This document shows, piece after piece, positions 52,619-61,525 of a stretch of 64,000 nucleotides of DNA. The stretch is taken from positions 196,116-260,115 of the forward strand of contig NZ_JAQQFR010000008.1 in the NCBI RefSeq assembly GCF_046025915.1, written 5' to 3'. How positions within the stretch are numbered: position 1 is the first letter of the stretch; each line of letters starts with the position of its first letter. The DNA is from Herbaspirillum rhizosphaerae_A. Lineage in GTDB: Bacteria; Pseudomonadota; Gammaproteobacteria; Burkholderiales; Burkholderiaceae_D. The position numbers and the translations under genes are program-made. The notes beneath the pieces are model-generated. The model was not told the origin of the DNA and ran no database searches. It was given only the letters and a program-made list of their open reading frames with translations.

Positions 52619-52663
52619 GTTATCTTAGAGGCCTTGCAGAACATCGAGCGTTCCCCGCGCGTT

Positions 52664-52691
52664 TTGACATGTTTTGCATTGCTAGTAAAAC
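52664..52691 (+). promoter_or_regulatory. candidate sigma-70 promoter of chvE
   Basis: Perfect -35 hexamer TTGACA (52664-52669), 16-base spacer, -10-like TAAAAC (52686-52691). Transcription would start near 52698, leaving about 20 bases that include the AGGAGAC ribosome site. Confidence 0.6.
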
Positions 52692-52716
52692 AACAAACAA
52701 CTTAGGAGACAGAAGT

Positions 52717-53790
52717 ATGAAACTCAAATCGGTATTGGCCGGGCTGACACTCGGCCTGAGCATGGGTCTGATGGCTGTGAGCGCGCAAGTCAGCGCCCAG
52801 ACCAAAGGCCTGATCGGGATCTCGATGCCGACCAAATCGTCGGCGCGCTGGATCGCCGACGGCAATAACATGGTCAAGGTATTCAAGGAAAAGGGCTACC
52901 AGACCGACCTGCAATACGCGGAAGACGACATCCCGAATCAGCTGGCGCAGATCGAGAACATGGTGACCAAGGGTGTAAAAGTACTGGTCATCGCTGCGAT
53001 TGACGGTACGACTTTGTCCGATGTGCTGCAAAAAGCTGCCGACAAGGGCATCAAGGTCATCGCTTATGACCGCCTGATCCGCAACTCCAAGAACGTCGAC
53101 TACTACGCAACTTTCGATAACTACCAGGTCGGCGTGCTGCAAGCGTCGTACATCGAAAAGGCGCTGGATCTGAAGGGCGGCAAGGGTCCATTCAATATCG
53201 AACTGTTCGGCGGTTCGGCTGACGACAACAACGCATTCTTCTTCTACAACGGCGCCATGTCGGTGCTGAAGCCATACATCGACAAGGGCAAGCTGGTCGT
53301 GCGCAGCAAACAGCTGGGCATGGACAAGGTTGCGACCCTGCGTTGGGACGGTGCGACTGCGCAAGCTCGTATGGATAACCTGCTGAGCGCCTACTACGGC
53401 AATGCTCACGTTGACGCAGTGCTGTCGCCATATGACGGTATCAGTATCGGTATCATCTCGTCGCTCAAGGGCGTCGGCTACGGTACGCCGAAGCTGCCGA
53501 TGCCGGTCGTGACCGGTCAGGATGCGGAAGTTCCTTCAGTCAAGTCCATCATCCGCGGCGAACAACGTTCGACCATCTTCAAGGACACACGTGAACTGGC
53601 CAAGGTCACTGTTTCCATGGTGGACGCCGTATTGTCGGGCAAAGCACCAACCATCAACGACACCAAGACCTATAACAATGGCGTCAAGGTCATCCCTTCG
53701 TACCTGTTGAAGCCGGTCAGTGTTGACGCCAGCAACTGGAAAGAAGTGCTGGTTGGCAGCGGCTACTACACCGAAGCCCAAGTGAAGTAA
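52717..53790 (+). CDS. chvE: multiple-sugar ABC transporter substrate-binding protein (ChvE type)
   Basis: 357 residues. ATG 52717 has AGGAG 8 bases upstream. Signal peptide about 1-28 (ending SAQVSAQ). The mature protein starts KGLIGISMPTKSSARWIADG and has YAEDDIPNQLAQIENM, VIAYDRLIRNSKNVDYYATFDNY-type residues, and TGQDAEVPSVKSII, all hallmarks of ChvE/MmsE-type proteins that bind aldoses such as galactose, arabinose, glucose and xylose. It delivers them to GguAB and, in plant-associated bacteria, can also serve chemotaxis or sensing. Confidence 0.93.
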   Translation: MKLKSVLAGLTLGLSMGLMAVSAQVSAQTKGLIGISMPTKSSARWIADGNNMVKVFKEKGYQTDLQYAEDDIPNQLAQIENMVTKGVKVLVIAAIDGTTLSDVLQKAADKGIKVIAYDRLIRNSKNVDYYATFDNYQVGVLQASYIEKALDLKGGKGPFNIELFGGSADDNNAFFFYNGAMSVLKPYIDKGKLVVRSKQLGMDKVATLRWDGATAQARMDNLLSAYYGNAHVDAVLSPYDGISIGIISSLKGVGYGTPKLPMPVVTGQDAEVPSVKSIIRGEQRSTIFKDTRELAKVTVSMVDAVLSGKAPTINDTKTYNNGVKVIPSYLLKPVSVDASNWKEVLVGSGYYTEAQVK

Positions 53791-53819
53791 TTTGCTTGTT
53801 CGGCCAGGTAAGTATGTTT

Positions 53820-53873
53820 CGGTCAGCGAAGGCTGACCGGACAAAAAAGCAGCCCCGCGCCGCGCGCGCGGGG
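53820..53873 (+). repeat. two hairpins between chvE and gguA
   Basis: First: CGGTCAGC (53820-53827), loop GAAG, GCTGACCG (53832-53839). Second: CCCCGCGC (53853-53860) with GCGCGGGG (53866-53873), followed by TTGGTGTTT. Both are perfect. They lie in the 198-base gap after the binding-protein gene and probably lower expression of the downstream genes relative to chvE. Confidence 0.7.
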
Positions 53874-53988
53874 TTGGTGTTTCCGGAGAAGGTGTCGTTG
53901 CGGTATTTTTGCAGCAGCCTGGACCGGGAAAGCGGCCCGCAACATCCCACCACCATGCAGGCCGGAGCAGAAGAAGAGGTCAGAACAC

Positions 53989-55536
53989 ATGAGTACAATT
54001 CTGGAAATGCGCGGAATTGAGAAGACATTCCCAGGTGTCAAGGCGCTCAATAACGTCAACCTGGCAGTGCGCACCGGCGAAATCCACGCCGTGGTCGGCG
54101 AGAACGGCGCCGGCAAATCCACCTTGATGAAAGTCCTTAGCGGCGTCTATCCGCACGGCACTTATTCCGGCGACATCGTTTATCAGGGTCAGACACGCGA
54201 ATTCAGAGATATCGTCGACAGCGAAAGCGTCGGCATCATCATCATCCATCAGGAGCTGGCACTGGTGCCGCTGCTGTCGATTACCGAGAATCTTTTCCTC
54301 GGCAACGAACAAGCCACCGGCGGCGTGATCGACTGGGAGCAGTCTTACGCCAAAGCGAAGGAATTGCTGGCCAAGGTCGGCCTCAAGGATCCGCCATCGA
54401 CGCTGATCACCAACCTCGGCGTCGGCAAGCAACAGCTGATCGAGATTGCCAAGGCCTTGTCGAAAGAGGTCAAGCTGCTGATCCTCGACGAGCCTACCGC
54501 CAGCCTCAACGAAAGCGATAGCGATGCCTTGCTCGAACTGCTCCTGGAGCTGAAGGCGCAGGGTATTTCGTCTATCCTGATTTCGCACAAGCTCAACGAA
54601 ATTTCCAAAGTAGCCGACTCCATCACCGTGCTGCGCGATGGCGCGACGGTCGATACCTTCGACTGCCGCAAGGAAGCCATCAGCGAAGACCGCATTATTC
54701 AGAACATGGTCGGCCGCGAGATGGCGGATCGTTATCCCAAGCGCGAGCCACAGATCGGCGAGACCATTTTTGAAGTCAAGCAGTGGCGCGTGCATCATCC
54801 GATTCATCCTGAACGCGTGGTGATCAAGGACATTGATTTCACCGTGCGCAAGGGCGAGATCGTCGGCATCGCGGGCCTCATGGGCGCTGGCCGTACTGAG
54901 TTGGCCAAGAGTATTTTTGGCCGCGCTTACGGCACCAAGATCAGCGGTGAAGTTCATCTGCATGGCAAGAAGATCGACGTCAGCACGATTCAGAAGGCCA
55001 TCAATCACGGCATCGCTTACGTGACCGAAGACCGTAAGGGTGACGGTCTGGTACTGGACGAAGACATCAAGAAGAACATCTCGCTGGCGAACCTCGGTGC
55101 GGTGTCCGACAAATCGGTGATCGATGAGGCGCGCGAATTCAAGGTGGCGGACGATTTTCGCAGCAAGATGCGCATTCGCTGTTCCAGTGTGTTGCAGCGC
55201 GTAGTCAATCTGTCCGGCGGCAATCAGCAAAAGGTGGTGCTCAGCAAATGGCTGTTTTCCAATCCGGAAGTGCTGATCCTGGACGAACCGACACGCGGCA
55301 TCGACGTCGGCGCCAAGTTTGAAATCTATACCCTGATCAGCCTGCTGGCTGCCGAGGGCAAATGCATCATCATGATCTCGTCGGAAATGCCGGAACTGTT
55401 GGGCATGTGCGACCGGATCTATGTCATGAACGAAGGGCAATTCGTCGGCCAGTACACGGCGGCGGATGCATCGCAAGAAAAAATCATGCGTTCCATCGTA
55501 AGGAACGAGAGGATTGTGAAGAATGGAGAACACTGA
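53989..55536 (+). CDS. gguA: multiple-sugar ABC transporter ATPase (GguA / MmsA type)
   Basis: 515 residues, two ABC domains. First: Walker A GENGAGKST near 37-45 and Walker B LLILDEPTASLNE. Second: degenerate GLMGAGRTE, signature LSGGNQQKVVLSKWL, Walker B VLILDEPTRGIDV. Energises ChvE-dependent sugar uptake. It overlaps the gguB frame by 14 bases if the first gguB start is used. Confidence 0.94.
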   Translation: MSTILEMRGIEKTFPGVKALNNVNLAVRTGEIHAVVGENGAGKSTLMKVLSGVYPHGTYSGDIVYQGQTREFRDIVDSESVGIIIIHQELALVPLLSITENLFLGNEQATGGVIDWEQSYAKAKELLAKVGLKDPPSTLITNLGVGKQQLIEIAKALSKEVKLLILDEPTASLNESDSDALLELLLELKAQGISSILISHKLNEISKVADSITVLRDGATVDTFDCRKEAISEDRIIQNMVGREMADRYPKREPQIGETIFEVKQWRVHHPIHPERVVIKDIDFTVRKGEIVGIAGLMGAGRTELAKSIFGRAYGTKISGEVHLHGKKIDVSTIQKAINHGIAYVTEDRKGDGLVLDEDIKKNISLANLGAVSDKSVIDEAREFKVADDFRSKMRIRCSSVLQRVVNLSGGNQQKVVLSKWLFSNPEVLILDEPTRGIDVGAKFEIYTLISLLAAEGKCIIMISSEMPELLGMCDRIYVMNEGQFVGQYTAADASQEKIMRSIVRNERIVKNGEH

Positions 55537-56737
55537 AATGAGCAAGAAACCTACGCTCGACGCGGTCCCTGAAGCCAAGCGGGAATACGCCGGCTTCCTT
55601 AAAAACAACATGCGCGAATACGGCATGCTGCTGTCGCTGGTGGCGATCATGGCCTTCTTTCAGGTCATGACCGACGGCACGCTGATGCAGCCGCTCAACC
55701 TGACCAACCTGGTGCTGCAAAACAGCTACGTGGTGATCATGGCGCTGGGCATGCTGATGGTGATTGTCGCCGGCCATATCGACTTGTCGGTCGGCTCGGT
55801 GGTTGGTTTCATCGGTGCGCTGGCTGCGGTGCTGATGGTCAATTATGAGATGAACTTCATCGTGACCATCGTCATTTGTTTGATCGCCGGCGCAGCCATC
55901 GGTGCTGCGCAAGGTTACTGGGTAGCGTTCTTCCGTATCCCGTCCTTCATCGTCACCTTGGCCGGCATGCTGGTGTTCAAGGGACTGACGCTGGCACTGC
56001 TGGAAGGCCAGTCGGTGGGACCATTCCCACGCGGTTTCCAATTACTGAGCTCGGGCTTCATTCCTGAATTCTTCCCTGATACCGCGAGCGTGCGCCTGAC
56101 CTCCTTGCTGGTCGGCTTGGCCGCAGCAGCAATCCTGCTGGCGGTGAAAGTCCACGGTCGCAGCAAGCAAGTCAAGCACGGCATGGAAGAAGAGCCAGCT
56201 TTATTCTTCCTGCTGAAGAACGGTTTGTTTGCTGTCGCGATCATCGCCTTCAGCTACATGATGGCGTCCTACAAGGGTATGCCGAATGTGCTGATCATCA
56301 TGTTCGCACTGATGGTGGTCTATACCTTTGTTACCAATCGCACCACGATCGGTCGTCGTGTCTACGCTGTCGGCGGTAATGAAAAAGCCGCCAAGCTGTC
56401 CGGCATCAAGACCGAACGCGTAAGCTTCTACACCTTTGTCAACATGGGCATGCTGGCGGCGCTGGCCGGCCTGATCTTCGCGGCCCGCCTGAATACCGCG
56501 ACGCCAAAAGCCGGTACCGGTTTTGAGCTGGACGTGATCGCGGCTTGCTTCATCGGCGGCGCATCCGCAACCGGCGGTGTCGGCAAGGTGATGGGCGCGG
56601 TCATTGGCGCCTTCATCATGGGCGTGATGAACAATGGCATGTCCATCATGGGTATCGGTATCGATTATCAGCAGGTGATCAAAGGCCTGGTGTTGTTGGC
56701 AGCCGTATTCTTTGACGTCTACAACAAAAATAAATAA
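55523..56737 (+). CDS. gguB: multiple-sugar ABC transporter permease (GguB type)
   Basis: 404 residues, longer than ordinary CUT2 permeases, as is usual for GguB which works as a single permease. Motifs ALGMLMVIVAGHIDLSVGSVVG, VYAVGGNEKAAKLSGIKTE and ELDVIAACFIGGASATGGVG. An alternative ATG at 55538, one base past the gguA stop, has GGAG 9 bases upstream and is equally possible. Confidence 0.93.
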   Translation: MENTEMSKKPTLDAVPEAKREYAGFLKNNMREYGMLLSLVAIMAFFQVMTDGTLMQPLNLTNLVLQNSYVVIMALGMLMVIVAGHIDLSVGSVVGFIGALAAVLMVNYEMNFIVTIVICLIAGAAIGAAQGYWVAFFRIPSFIVTLAGMLVFKGLTLALLEGQSVGPFPRGFQLLSSGFIPEFFPDTASVRLTSLLVGLAAAAILLAVKVHGRSKQVKHGMEEEPALFFLLKNGLFAVAIIAFSYMMASYKGMPNVLIIMFALMVVYTFVTNRTTIGRRVYAVGGNEKAAKLSGIKTERVSFYTFVNMGMLAALAGLIFAARLNTATPKAGTGFELDVIAACFIGGASATGGVGKVMGAVIGAFIMGVMNNGMSIMGIGIDYQQVIKGLVLLAAVFFDVYNKNK

Positions 56738-56759
56738 TAAGAATTCTGCACGAGGGGGT

Positions 56760-56821
56760 GGCTGCAAAAGTTGATGTTTGCAGCCGGTTTTGATCAGTGT
56801 CGCCACATCGGGAGGTGGCGA
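56760..56821 (+). repeat. two hairpins between gguB and the dehydratase gene
   Basis: GGCTGCAAA (56760-56768) with TTTGCAGCC (56777-56785), followed by GGTTTTGAT; then TCGCCAC (56800-56806) with GTGGCGA (56815-56821). The first could be a weak terminator. Confidence 0.6.
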
Positions 56822-56846
56822 CCGCATTATTCCAATGGATGAGTAA

Positions 56847-58595
56847 ATGACTATCGACAAGAAGCGCACGCTGCGTTCGGCAGCATGGTTCGGTACAGCC
56901 GACAAGAATGGCTTCATGTACCGCAGCTGGATGAAGAATCAAGGTATTCCCGATCACGAGTTTCAAGGCAAGCCGGTTATCGGCATCTGCAACACCTGGT
57001 CCGAACTGACACCGTGCAATGCGCACTTCCGCAAGATCGCTGAACATGTCAAGCGCGGCATCATTGAGGCAGGCGGTTTCCCGGTGGAGTTTCCGGTGTT
57101 TTCCAACGGCGAGTCCAACCTGCGTCCGACTGCCATGCTTACGCGCAATCTGGCCAGCATGGACGTCGAAGAATCGATCCGTGGTAATCCGCTGGATGCG
57201 GTCGTGCTGCTGGTCGGCTGCGACAAGACCACGCCTGCGTTGCTGATGGGCGCTGCCAGTTGCGACGTCCCGGCGATCGTTGTCACCGGCGGTCCGATGC
57301 TGAACGGCAAACACGAAGGCAAGGACATTGGTTCCGGCACCGTAGTCTGGCAACTGAGCGAGCAAGTCAAGGCGGGCAAGATTTCGATTCATGAATTCAT
57401 GTCGGCCGAAGCCGGCATGTCGCGTTCGGCCGGCACCTGCAACACCATGGGTACCGCCTCGACGATGGCCTGCATGGCCGAAGCGCTGGGTACATCCTTG
57501 CCGCACAACGCGGCGATTCCCGCCGTTGATTCGCGCCGCTACGTGCTGGCGCACATGTCCGGCATGCGTATCGTCGACATGGTGTGGGAAGGCTTGACCT
57601 TGTCCAAGATCCTGACACGCGAAGCGTTTGAAAATGCCATCCGCGTCAACGCCGCCATCGGCGGTTCGACTAACGCAGTTATCCATCTGAAAGCCATCGC
57701 CGGCCGTATTGGCGTCGATCTGGAATTGGAAGACTGGACGCGCGTTGGCCGTGGCACGCCAACCATCGTCGACTTGCAGCCTTCCGGCCGCTTCCTGATG
57801 GAAGAGTTCTATTACGCCGGTGGCTTGCCTGCGGTGTTGCGCCGTCTCGGCGAAGCCGATCTGATTCCGCACAAGAACGCATTGACCGTCAACGGCAAGA
57901 CGCTGTGGGAAAACAATCAGGATGCGCCGATCTACAACGATGAAGTGGTGCGCAAACTCGACAACCCGTTGATCGATGACGGCGGCATCTGCATCCTGCG
58001 CGGCAATCTGTCGCCACGCGGTGCAGTCTTGAAGCCATCCGCCGCCTCGCCCGAGCTGATGAAGCATCGCGGCAAGGCAGTCGTGTTCGAAGACTTCACG
58101 CATTACAAAGAACGCATCAACGATCCTGATCTGGACGTTGACGCCAGCTCGGTGCTGGTGATGAAGAATTGCGGCCCCAAGGGTTATCCGGGCATGGCTG
58201 AAGTCGGCAACATGGGCTTGCCGCCCAAGCTGCTGGCGCAAGGCGTCAAGGACATGGTACGTATTTCCGATGCGCGCATGAGCGGTACCGCCTACGGCAC
58301 CGTAGTGTTGCACGTAGCGCCGGAAGCCGCCGCCGGTGGGCCGCTGGGCATCGTGCAGGACGGCGATTGGATCGAAATGGATTGCGCGGCAGGCCGCCTG
58401 CATCTCGACATCAGTGACGAAGAAATGGCCCAGCGCCAGACCGCACGCGCCGAAAAGCTGGCGCAGGTCAAGCCGGCAATGCAGGGCGGTTATCAGTCGC
58501 TGTACATCGACCGCGTCTTGCAGGCCGATGATGGCTGCGATTTCGACTTCCTGGTCGGTTGCCGTGGTGCTGCCGTCCCTAAGCATTCTCATTAA
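56847..58595 (+). CDS. IlvD/Edd-family sugar-acid dehydratase (L-arabonate type)
   Basis: 582 residues, the length of pentonate dehydratases. Iron-sulfur cysteines are visible in NTWSELTPCNAHF (about 50-62), VGCDKTTPA (about 126-134) and SAGTCNTMG (about 196-204). The KNCGPKGYPGMAE and SDARMSGTAYG motifs close the active site. It should convert L-arabonate (or D-xylonate / related pentonate) to the 2-keto-3-deoxy acid. It lies directly after chvE-gguAB and before a GguC-type protein and a sugar dehydrogenase, which sets it in a non-phosphorylative pentose route. Confidence 0.9.
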   Translation: MTIDKKRTLRSAAWFGTADKNGFMYRSWMKNQGIPDHEFQGKPVIGICNTWSELTPCNAHFRKIAEHVKRGIIEAGGFPVEFPVFSNGESNLRPTAMLTRNLASMDVEESIRGNPLDAVVLLVGCDKTTPALLMGAASCDVPAIVVTGGPMLNGKHEGKDIGSGTVVWQLSEQVKAGKISIHEFMSAEAGMSRSAGTCNTMGTASTMACMAEALGTSLPHNAAIPAVDSRRYVLAHMSGMRIVDMVWEGLTLSKILTREAFENAIRVNAAIGGSTNAVIHLKAIAGRIGVDLELEDWTRVGRGTPTIVDLQPSGRFLMEEFYYAGGLPAVLRRLGEADLIPHKNALTVNGKTLWENNQDAPIYNDEVVRKLDNPLIDDGGICILRGNLSPRGAVLKPSAASPELMKHRGKAVVFEDFTHYKERINDPDLDVDASSVLVMKNCGPKGYPGMAEVGNMGLPPKLLAQGVKDMVRISDARMSGTAYGTVVLHVAPEAAAGGPLGIVQDGDWIEMDCAAGRLHLDISDEEMAQRQTARAEKLAQVKPAMQGGYQSLYIDRVLQADDGCDFDFLVGCRGAAVPKHSH

Positions 58596-58607
58596 GGAGT
58601 AACAAGC

Positions 58608-59606
58608 ATGTTGCTGGTGCAATTCAAACAAGCCGACGGCAATCGCCATGTCGGCGTTCTCGACGATGACGGCAAGAAGATCCGCGTTGTAGACGGCTAT
58701 CGCAGTACCTACGCATTGGCGCGTGCCGCCATTGCCAAGAAAAGTTCTCTGCAGGATTTCGCCAACGCCGCGCTCGGTTCGACCGTGGTCGACTACGCGC
58801 AGATCGCTGCAAGCGGTGGTCTGCTGGCCCCGCTGGATCATGAAGACACCGCGCACTGTTACGTCACCGGCACCGGCTTGACCCATCTGGGCAGCGCCGA
58901 CGGTCGCGACGCCATGCACAAAAAGCTCGATGGCGCAGGCGATAATCTGACCGACAGCATGAAGATGTTCCGCATGGGGCTGGAAGGCGGCAAGCCTGCT
59001 GCCGGCAAGATCGGCGTGCAGCCGGAATGGTTCTACAAGGGCGACGGCTCCATCGTGCGTGCTGCGGAAGAACCGTTGGCGATGCCGCACTTCGCGCTCG
59101 ATGGCGGTGAAGAACCGGAGATCGCCGGTCTGTACATTATCGGCGACAACGGCCAGCCTTATCGCCTCGGTTTCGCCATTGGTAACGAGTTTTCAGATCA
59201 CGTCACGGAACGTCAGAACTACCTGTTCCTGGCGCATTCCAAGTTGCGTGTCTGTTCGGTCGGCCCGGCGCTGCTGGTGGGTGAACTGCCTGCGCATGTG
59301 CAAGGCATGTCGCGTATCCGTGCGCACGACGGCAAGGTACGTTGGGAAAAACCTTTCCTCAGCGGCGAAGACAATATGTCGCATACGGTTGCCAATCTTG
59401 AATACCATCACTTCAAATACCCGCTGTTCCGTCGTCCCGGCGATGTGCACATTCACTTCTTCGGCACGGCGACATTGAGCTGCTCAGACAACATCACCGT
59501 TGCACCTGGCGAGACGTTTGAAATCGACGTCGCTGCATTCGGCCCGGCGCTGCGCAATCGTCTGAGCCTGGATGATGTGCCGCATCCGCAGATCAACGTG
59601 CTCTGA
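58608..59606 (+). CDS. gguC: GguC / AraD1-family protein (fumarylacetoacetate-hydrolase fold)
   Basis: 332 residues. The carboxyl half has the FAH-type metal site pattern: EPEIAGLYIIGDNGQPYRLGF-type residues, then IGNEFSDHVTERQNYLFLAHSK. The family is found next to ChvE-GguAB and is annotated as a candidate 2-keto-3-deoxyarabonate dehydratase (AraD1) replacing the aldolase-type enzyme. That function is plausible here because it follows the pentonate dehydratase by 12 bases, but it is not proven by sequence. Confidence 0.85.
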   Translation: MLLVQFKQADGNRHVGVLDDDGKKIRVVDGYRSTYALARAAIAKKSSLQDFANAALGSTVVDYAQIAASGGLLAPLDHEDTAHCYVTGTGLTHLGSADGRDAMHKKLDGAGDNLTDSMKMFRMGLEGGKPAAGKIGVQPEWFYKGDGSIVRAAEEPLAMPHFALDGGEEPEIAGLYIIGDNGQPYRLGFAIGNEFSDHVTERQNYLFLAHSKLRVCSVGPALLVGELPAHVQGMSRIRAHDGKVRWEKPFLSGEDNMSHTVANLEYHHFKYPLFRRPGDVHIHFFGTATLSCSDNITVAPGETFEIDVAAFGPALRNRLSLDDVPHPQINVL

Positions 59607-59630
59607 GCAAAATCTAATTCTGGAGAATTT

Positions 59631-60407
59631 ATGTCTGCAACATATCAACTTGCGAGCTATCCCAGCCTGAAGGGCAAGCGCGTATTCGTCACCGGCGGGG
59701 GCACCGGCATCGGTGCGGCAATCGTCAGCTCTCTGGCGGAACAAGGCGCTGTTGTCGCCTTTGTCGACATCGCCAAAGATGCCAGCGAAGCCTTGTGCAA
59801 GAAGATCGTCGATGCCGGCTTTGCTGCGCCGTCGTTTCGCTACTGCGATCTGCGCGACATTTCGTCGCTGCAAAACACGATCAAGGATCTGGCTGCACAG
59901 CTCGGCGATTTCGACGTATTGGTGAACAACGCCGCCAATGATGAGCGCCACAAGCTGGAAGACGTGACGCAGGAATATTGGGACAACCGCATTGCGATCA
60001 ATCAGCGTCCGTCGTTCTTTGCCGTCCAGGCGGTTGCGCCGGGTATGATCAAGAAGAAGGCCGGTTCCATCATCAATTTCAGTTCGATCAGCTGGCATAC
60101 TTCCAGCGGCGGTTTTCCGGTCTATACCACGGCTAAGTCGTCGGTACTGGGTCTGACACGCGGCTTGGCACGCGATCTCGGTGCGCACAATATCCGCGTC
60201 AATACCGTGACGCCGGGCTGGGTCATGACGGAACGTCAGATTGAGTTGTGGCTGGATGAAAAGGGTAAGGAAGACATCAAGCGCAATCAATGTTTGCAGG
60301 GTGAATTGCTGCCTTGGCATTTGGCGCGGATGGTGTTGTTCCTCGCGTCGGATGAGAGCGTCATGTGTACGGCACAGGAATTCATCGTAGACGCCGGCTG
60401 GGCGTAG
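59631..60407 (+). CDS. SDR-family sugar 1-dehydrogenase (xylose/arabinose/galactose type)
   Basis: 258 residues. NAD(P)-binding TGGGTGIG at 21-28, NNAAND near 100, the catalytic Ser in INFSSISWH and Tyr/Lys in VYTTAKSS. It resembles the Caulobacter xylose dehydrogenase in many places: YPSLKGKRV start, NDERHKLEDVTQEYWD, QAVAPGM, NQCLQGELLP and the DAGWA end. It oxidises an aldose to its lactone in the first step of the non-phosphorylative route. Likely substrates are D-xylose, L-arabinose or D-galactose. Its stop codon is the first part of a palindromic repeat. Confidence 0.88.
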   Translation: MSATYQLASYPSLKGKRVFVTGGGTGIGAAIVSSLAEQGAVVAFVDIAKDASEALCKKIVDAGFAAPSFRYCDLRDISSLQNTIKDLAAQLGDFDVLVNNAANDERHKLEDVTQEYWDNRIAINQRPSFFAVQAVAPGMIKKKAGSIINFSSISWHTSSGGFPVYTTAKSSVLGLTRGLARDLGAHNIRVNTVTPGWVMTERQIELWLDEKGKEDIKRNQCLQGELLPWHLARMVLFLASDESVMCTAQEFIVDAGWA

Positions 60408-60507
60408 ATTGGTGATAAAGCACCGCTAGCCGCGTTGCGCCGCCTTGCCGTGCTCACGCACTGTCTGCGTTGGCGCGCCTTGCTATCGGCACTTTCTCAC
60501 CAATCTA
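60405..60507. repeat. palindromic intergenic element overlapping the dehydrogenase stop
   Basis: Outer arms of 26 bases, 60405-60430 (TAGATTGGTGATAAAG...) and 60482-60507 (...CTTTCTCACCAATCTA), are inverted copies at 22 of 26 positions, including a perfect 11-base end. The internal 51 bases are GC-rich (GCGTTGCGCCGCC..., GCGTTGGCGCGCC). The left arm contains the TAG stop of the dehydrogenase. It looks like an inserted MITE/REP-like unit. Confidence 0.65.
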
Positions 60508-60533
60508 TGTGAGAGATGAGAAAGGCCAAAAAC

Positions 60534-60564
60534 AAAAAAGCGAGACTTTGGGTCTCGCTTTTTT
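60534..60564. terminator. bidirectional terminator, dehydrogenase / LysR
   Basis: Stem AAAAAAGCGAGAC (60534-60546) with GTCTCGCTTTTTT (60552-60564), 5-base loop, T-runs on both strands. Confidence 0.92.
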
Positions 60565-60583
60565 ACGTCTGCAATTTTCGAAA

Positions 60584-61525
60584 TCAGTAAATCGTTTTCG
60601 CCACATCCCTGATCGCCTGTTGCAAAATAACCGCGCCCGGCGACAGCAGATGTTCGCGGCGGGTGATGATGCCGAAGCCGTCCATCTTGCACGGCAATTC
60701 GATCGGCAGCAGATCCATCAGCCGCGCCTGGGAATAGTAGCGCGCCACCTCAGTGGGCATCGCGTACAGGAAATCGGTCTGCTGCAGCAGGCTGGTGATG
60801 GTGAGGATCGCGGTGGTGTCGACCACGTTGGCGGGGGGCGTTAGCCCACTCTTGCGGAACATCAGGTCAACGCGACTGCGCAGGATGCTGCCTTTGGGTG
60901 CCATGATCCACGGATCGTCGACGATGTCTTTTAACTCAAGATTTTTGTGCTCGTGCAGCGGATGACCGACACGGGCAACGGCGCAGATCGGTTCGTCGGA
61001 CAACTCTTCGTAGTGCAAATTGTGGCTGACTTCTTCGTCGAGAATGCGCGCCACCAGAAAATCCAGATCGCCGCGTAACAGACGTGCCAGCAGGATGTTG
61101 CTGCTCTCAACTTCCACGCCGATGCGCAACATCGGTGAGTGTTCCTTGACGCGCGCAATCGCAGCCGGGATCAGTGACATGCCGGGCGACAGGATGACGC
61201 CGACGTCGACCTGGCCGGACAGGCCGGACTTCAGTGCGACGATGTCCTCGTGTGCTTTTGACAAGCTGGTGAGCGCCATCCGCGAGTGGCGGATCATGGC
61301 TTCGCCGTAGATCGTGGGACGCATGCCGCGTGGCAGGCGATCAAACAGCGTGACGCCGAGTGTGTCTTCCAGGTCCTTGAGTTGTTTGGACGCGGCGGGT
61401 TGCGTCATGTTTAATTCGTTGGCTGCGCGATGAATATTTCGTTCGTCATCTAGCGCGATTAACAGCAAGAGTTGCCGTGTTTTCAGACGCGCACGCAGAA
61501 ACCAATTCGGGTCGCTGTTCTTCAT
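60584..61525 (-). CDS. LysR-family regulator, GbpR-like
   Basis: 313 residues. HTH at about 15-75 (KTRQLLLLIALDDERNIHRAA, TQPAASKQLKDLEDTLG) and a LysR effector domain. In Agrobacterium and Azospirillum a LysR protein of this type (GbpR) is linked to the sugar-binding-protein gene and controls it in response to sugars; the position next to the chvE cluster and the start NWFLRARLKTRQL fit that group. It is divergent from a porin gene and convergent with the sugar dehydrogenase. Confidence 0.87.
   Translation of the reverse strand: MKNSDPNWFLRARLKTRQLLLLIALDDERNIHRAANELNMTQPAASKQLKDLEDTLGVTLFDRLPRGMRPTIYGEAMIRHSRMALTSLSKAHEDIVALKSGLSGQVDVGVILSPGMSLIPAAIARVKEHSPMLRIGVEVESSNILLARLLRGDLDFLVARILDEEVSHNLHYEELSDEPICAVARVGHPLHEHKNLELKDIVDDPWIMAPKGSILRSRVDLMFRKSGLTPPANVVDTTAILTITSLLQQTDFLYAMPTEVARYYSQARLMDLLPIELPCKMDGFGIITRREHLLSPGAVILQQAIRDVAKTIY

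Noticed and set aside
53980..55650. An open frame of about 550 codons on the minus strand
   Set aside because: It is the antisense of gguA, whose ABC motifs are complete; the antisense product shows no domain.
56679..59090. An open frame of about 800 codons on the minus strand
   Set aside because: It lies opposite gguB's end, the dehydratase and the GguC gene, has no family motif, and is a by-product of codon bias in GC-rich genes.
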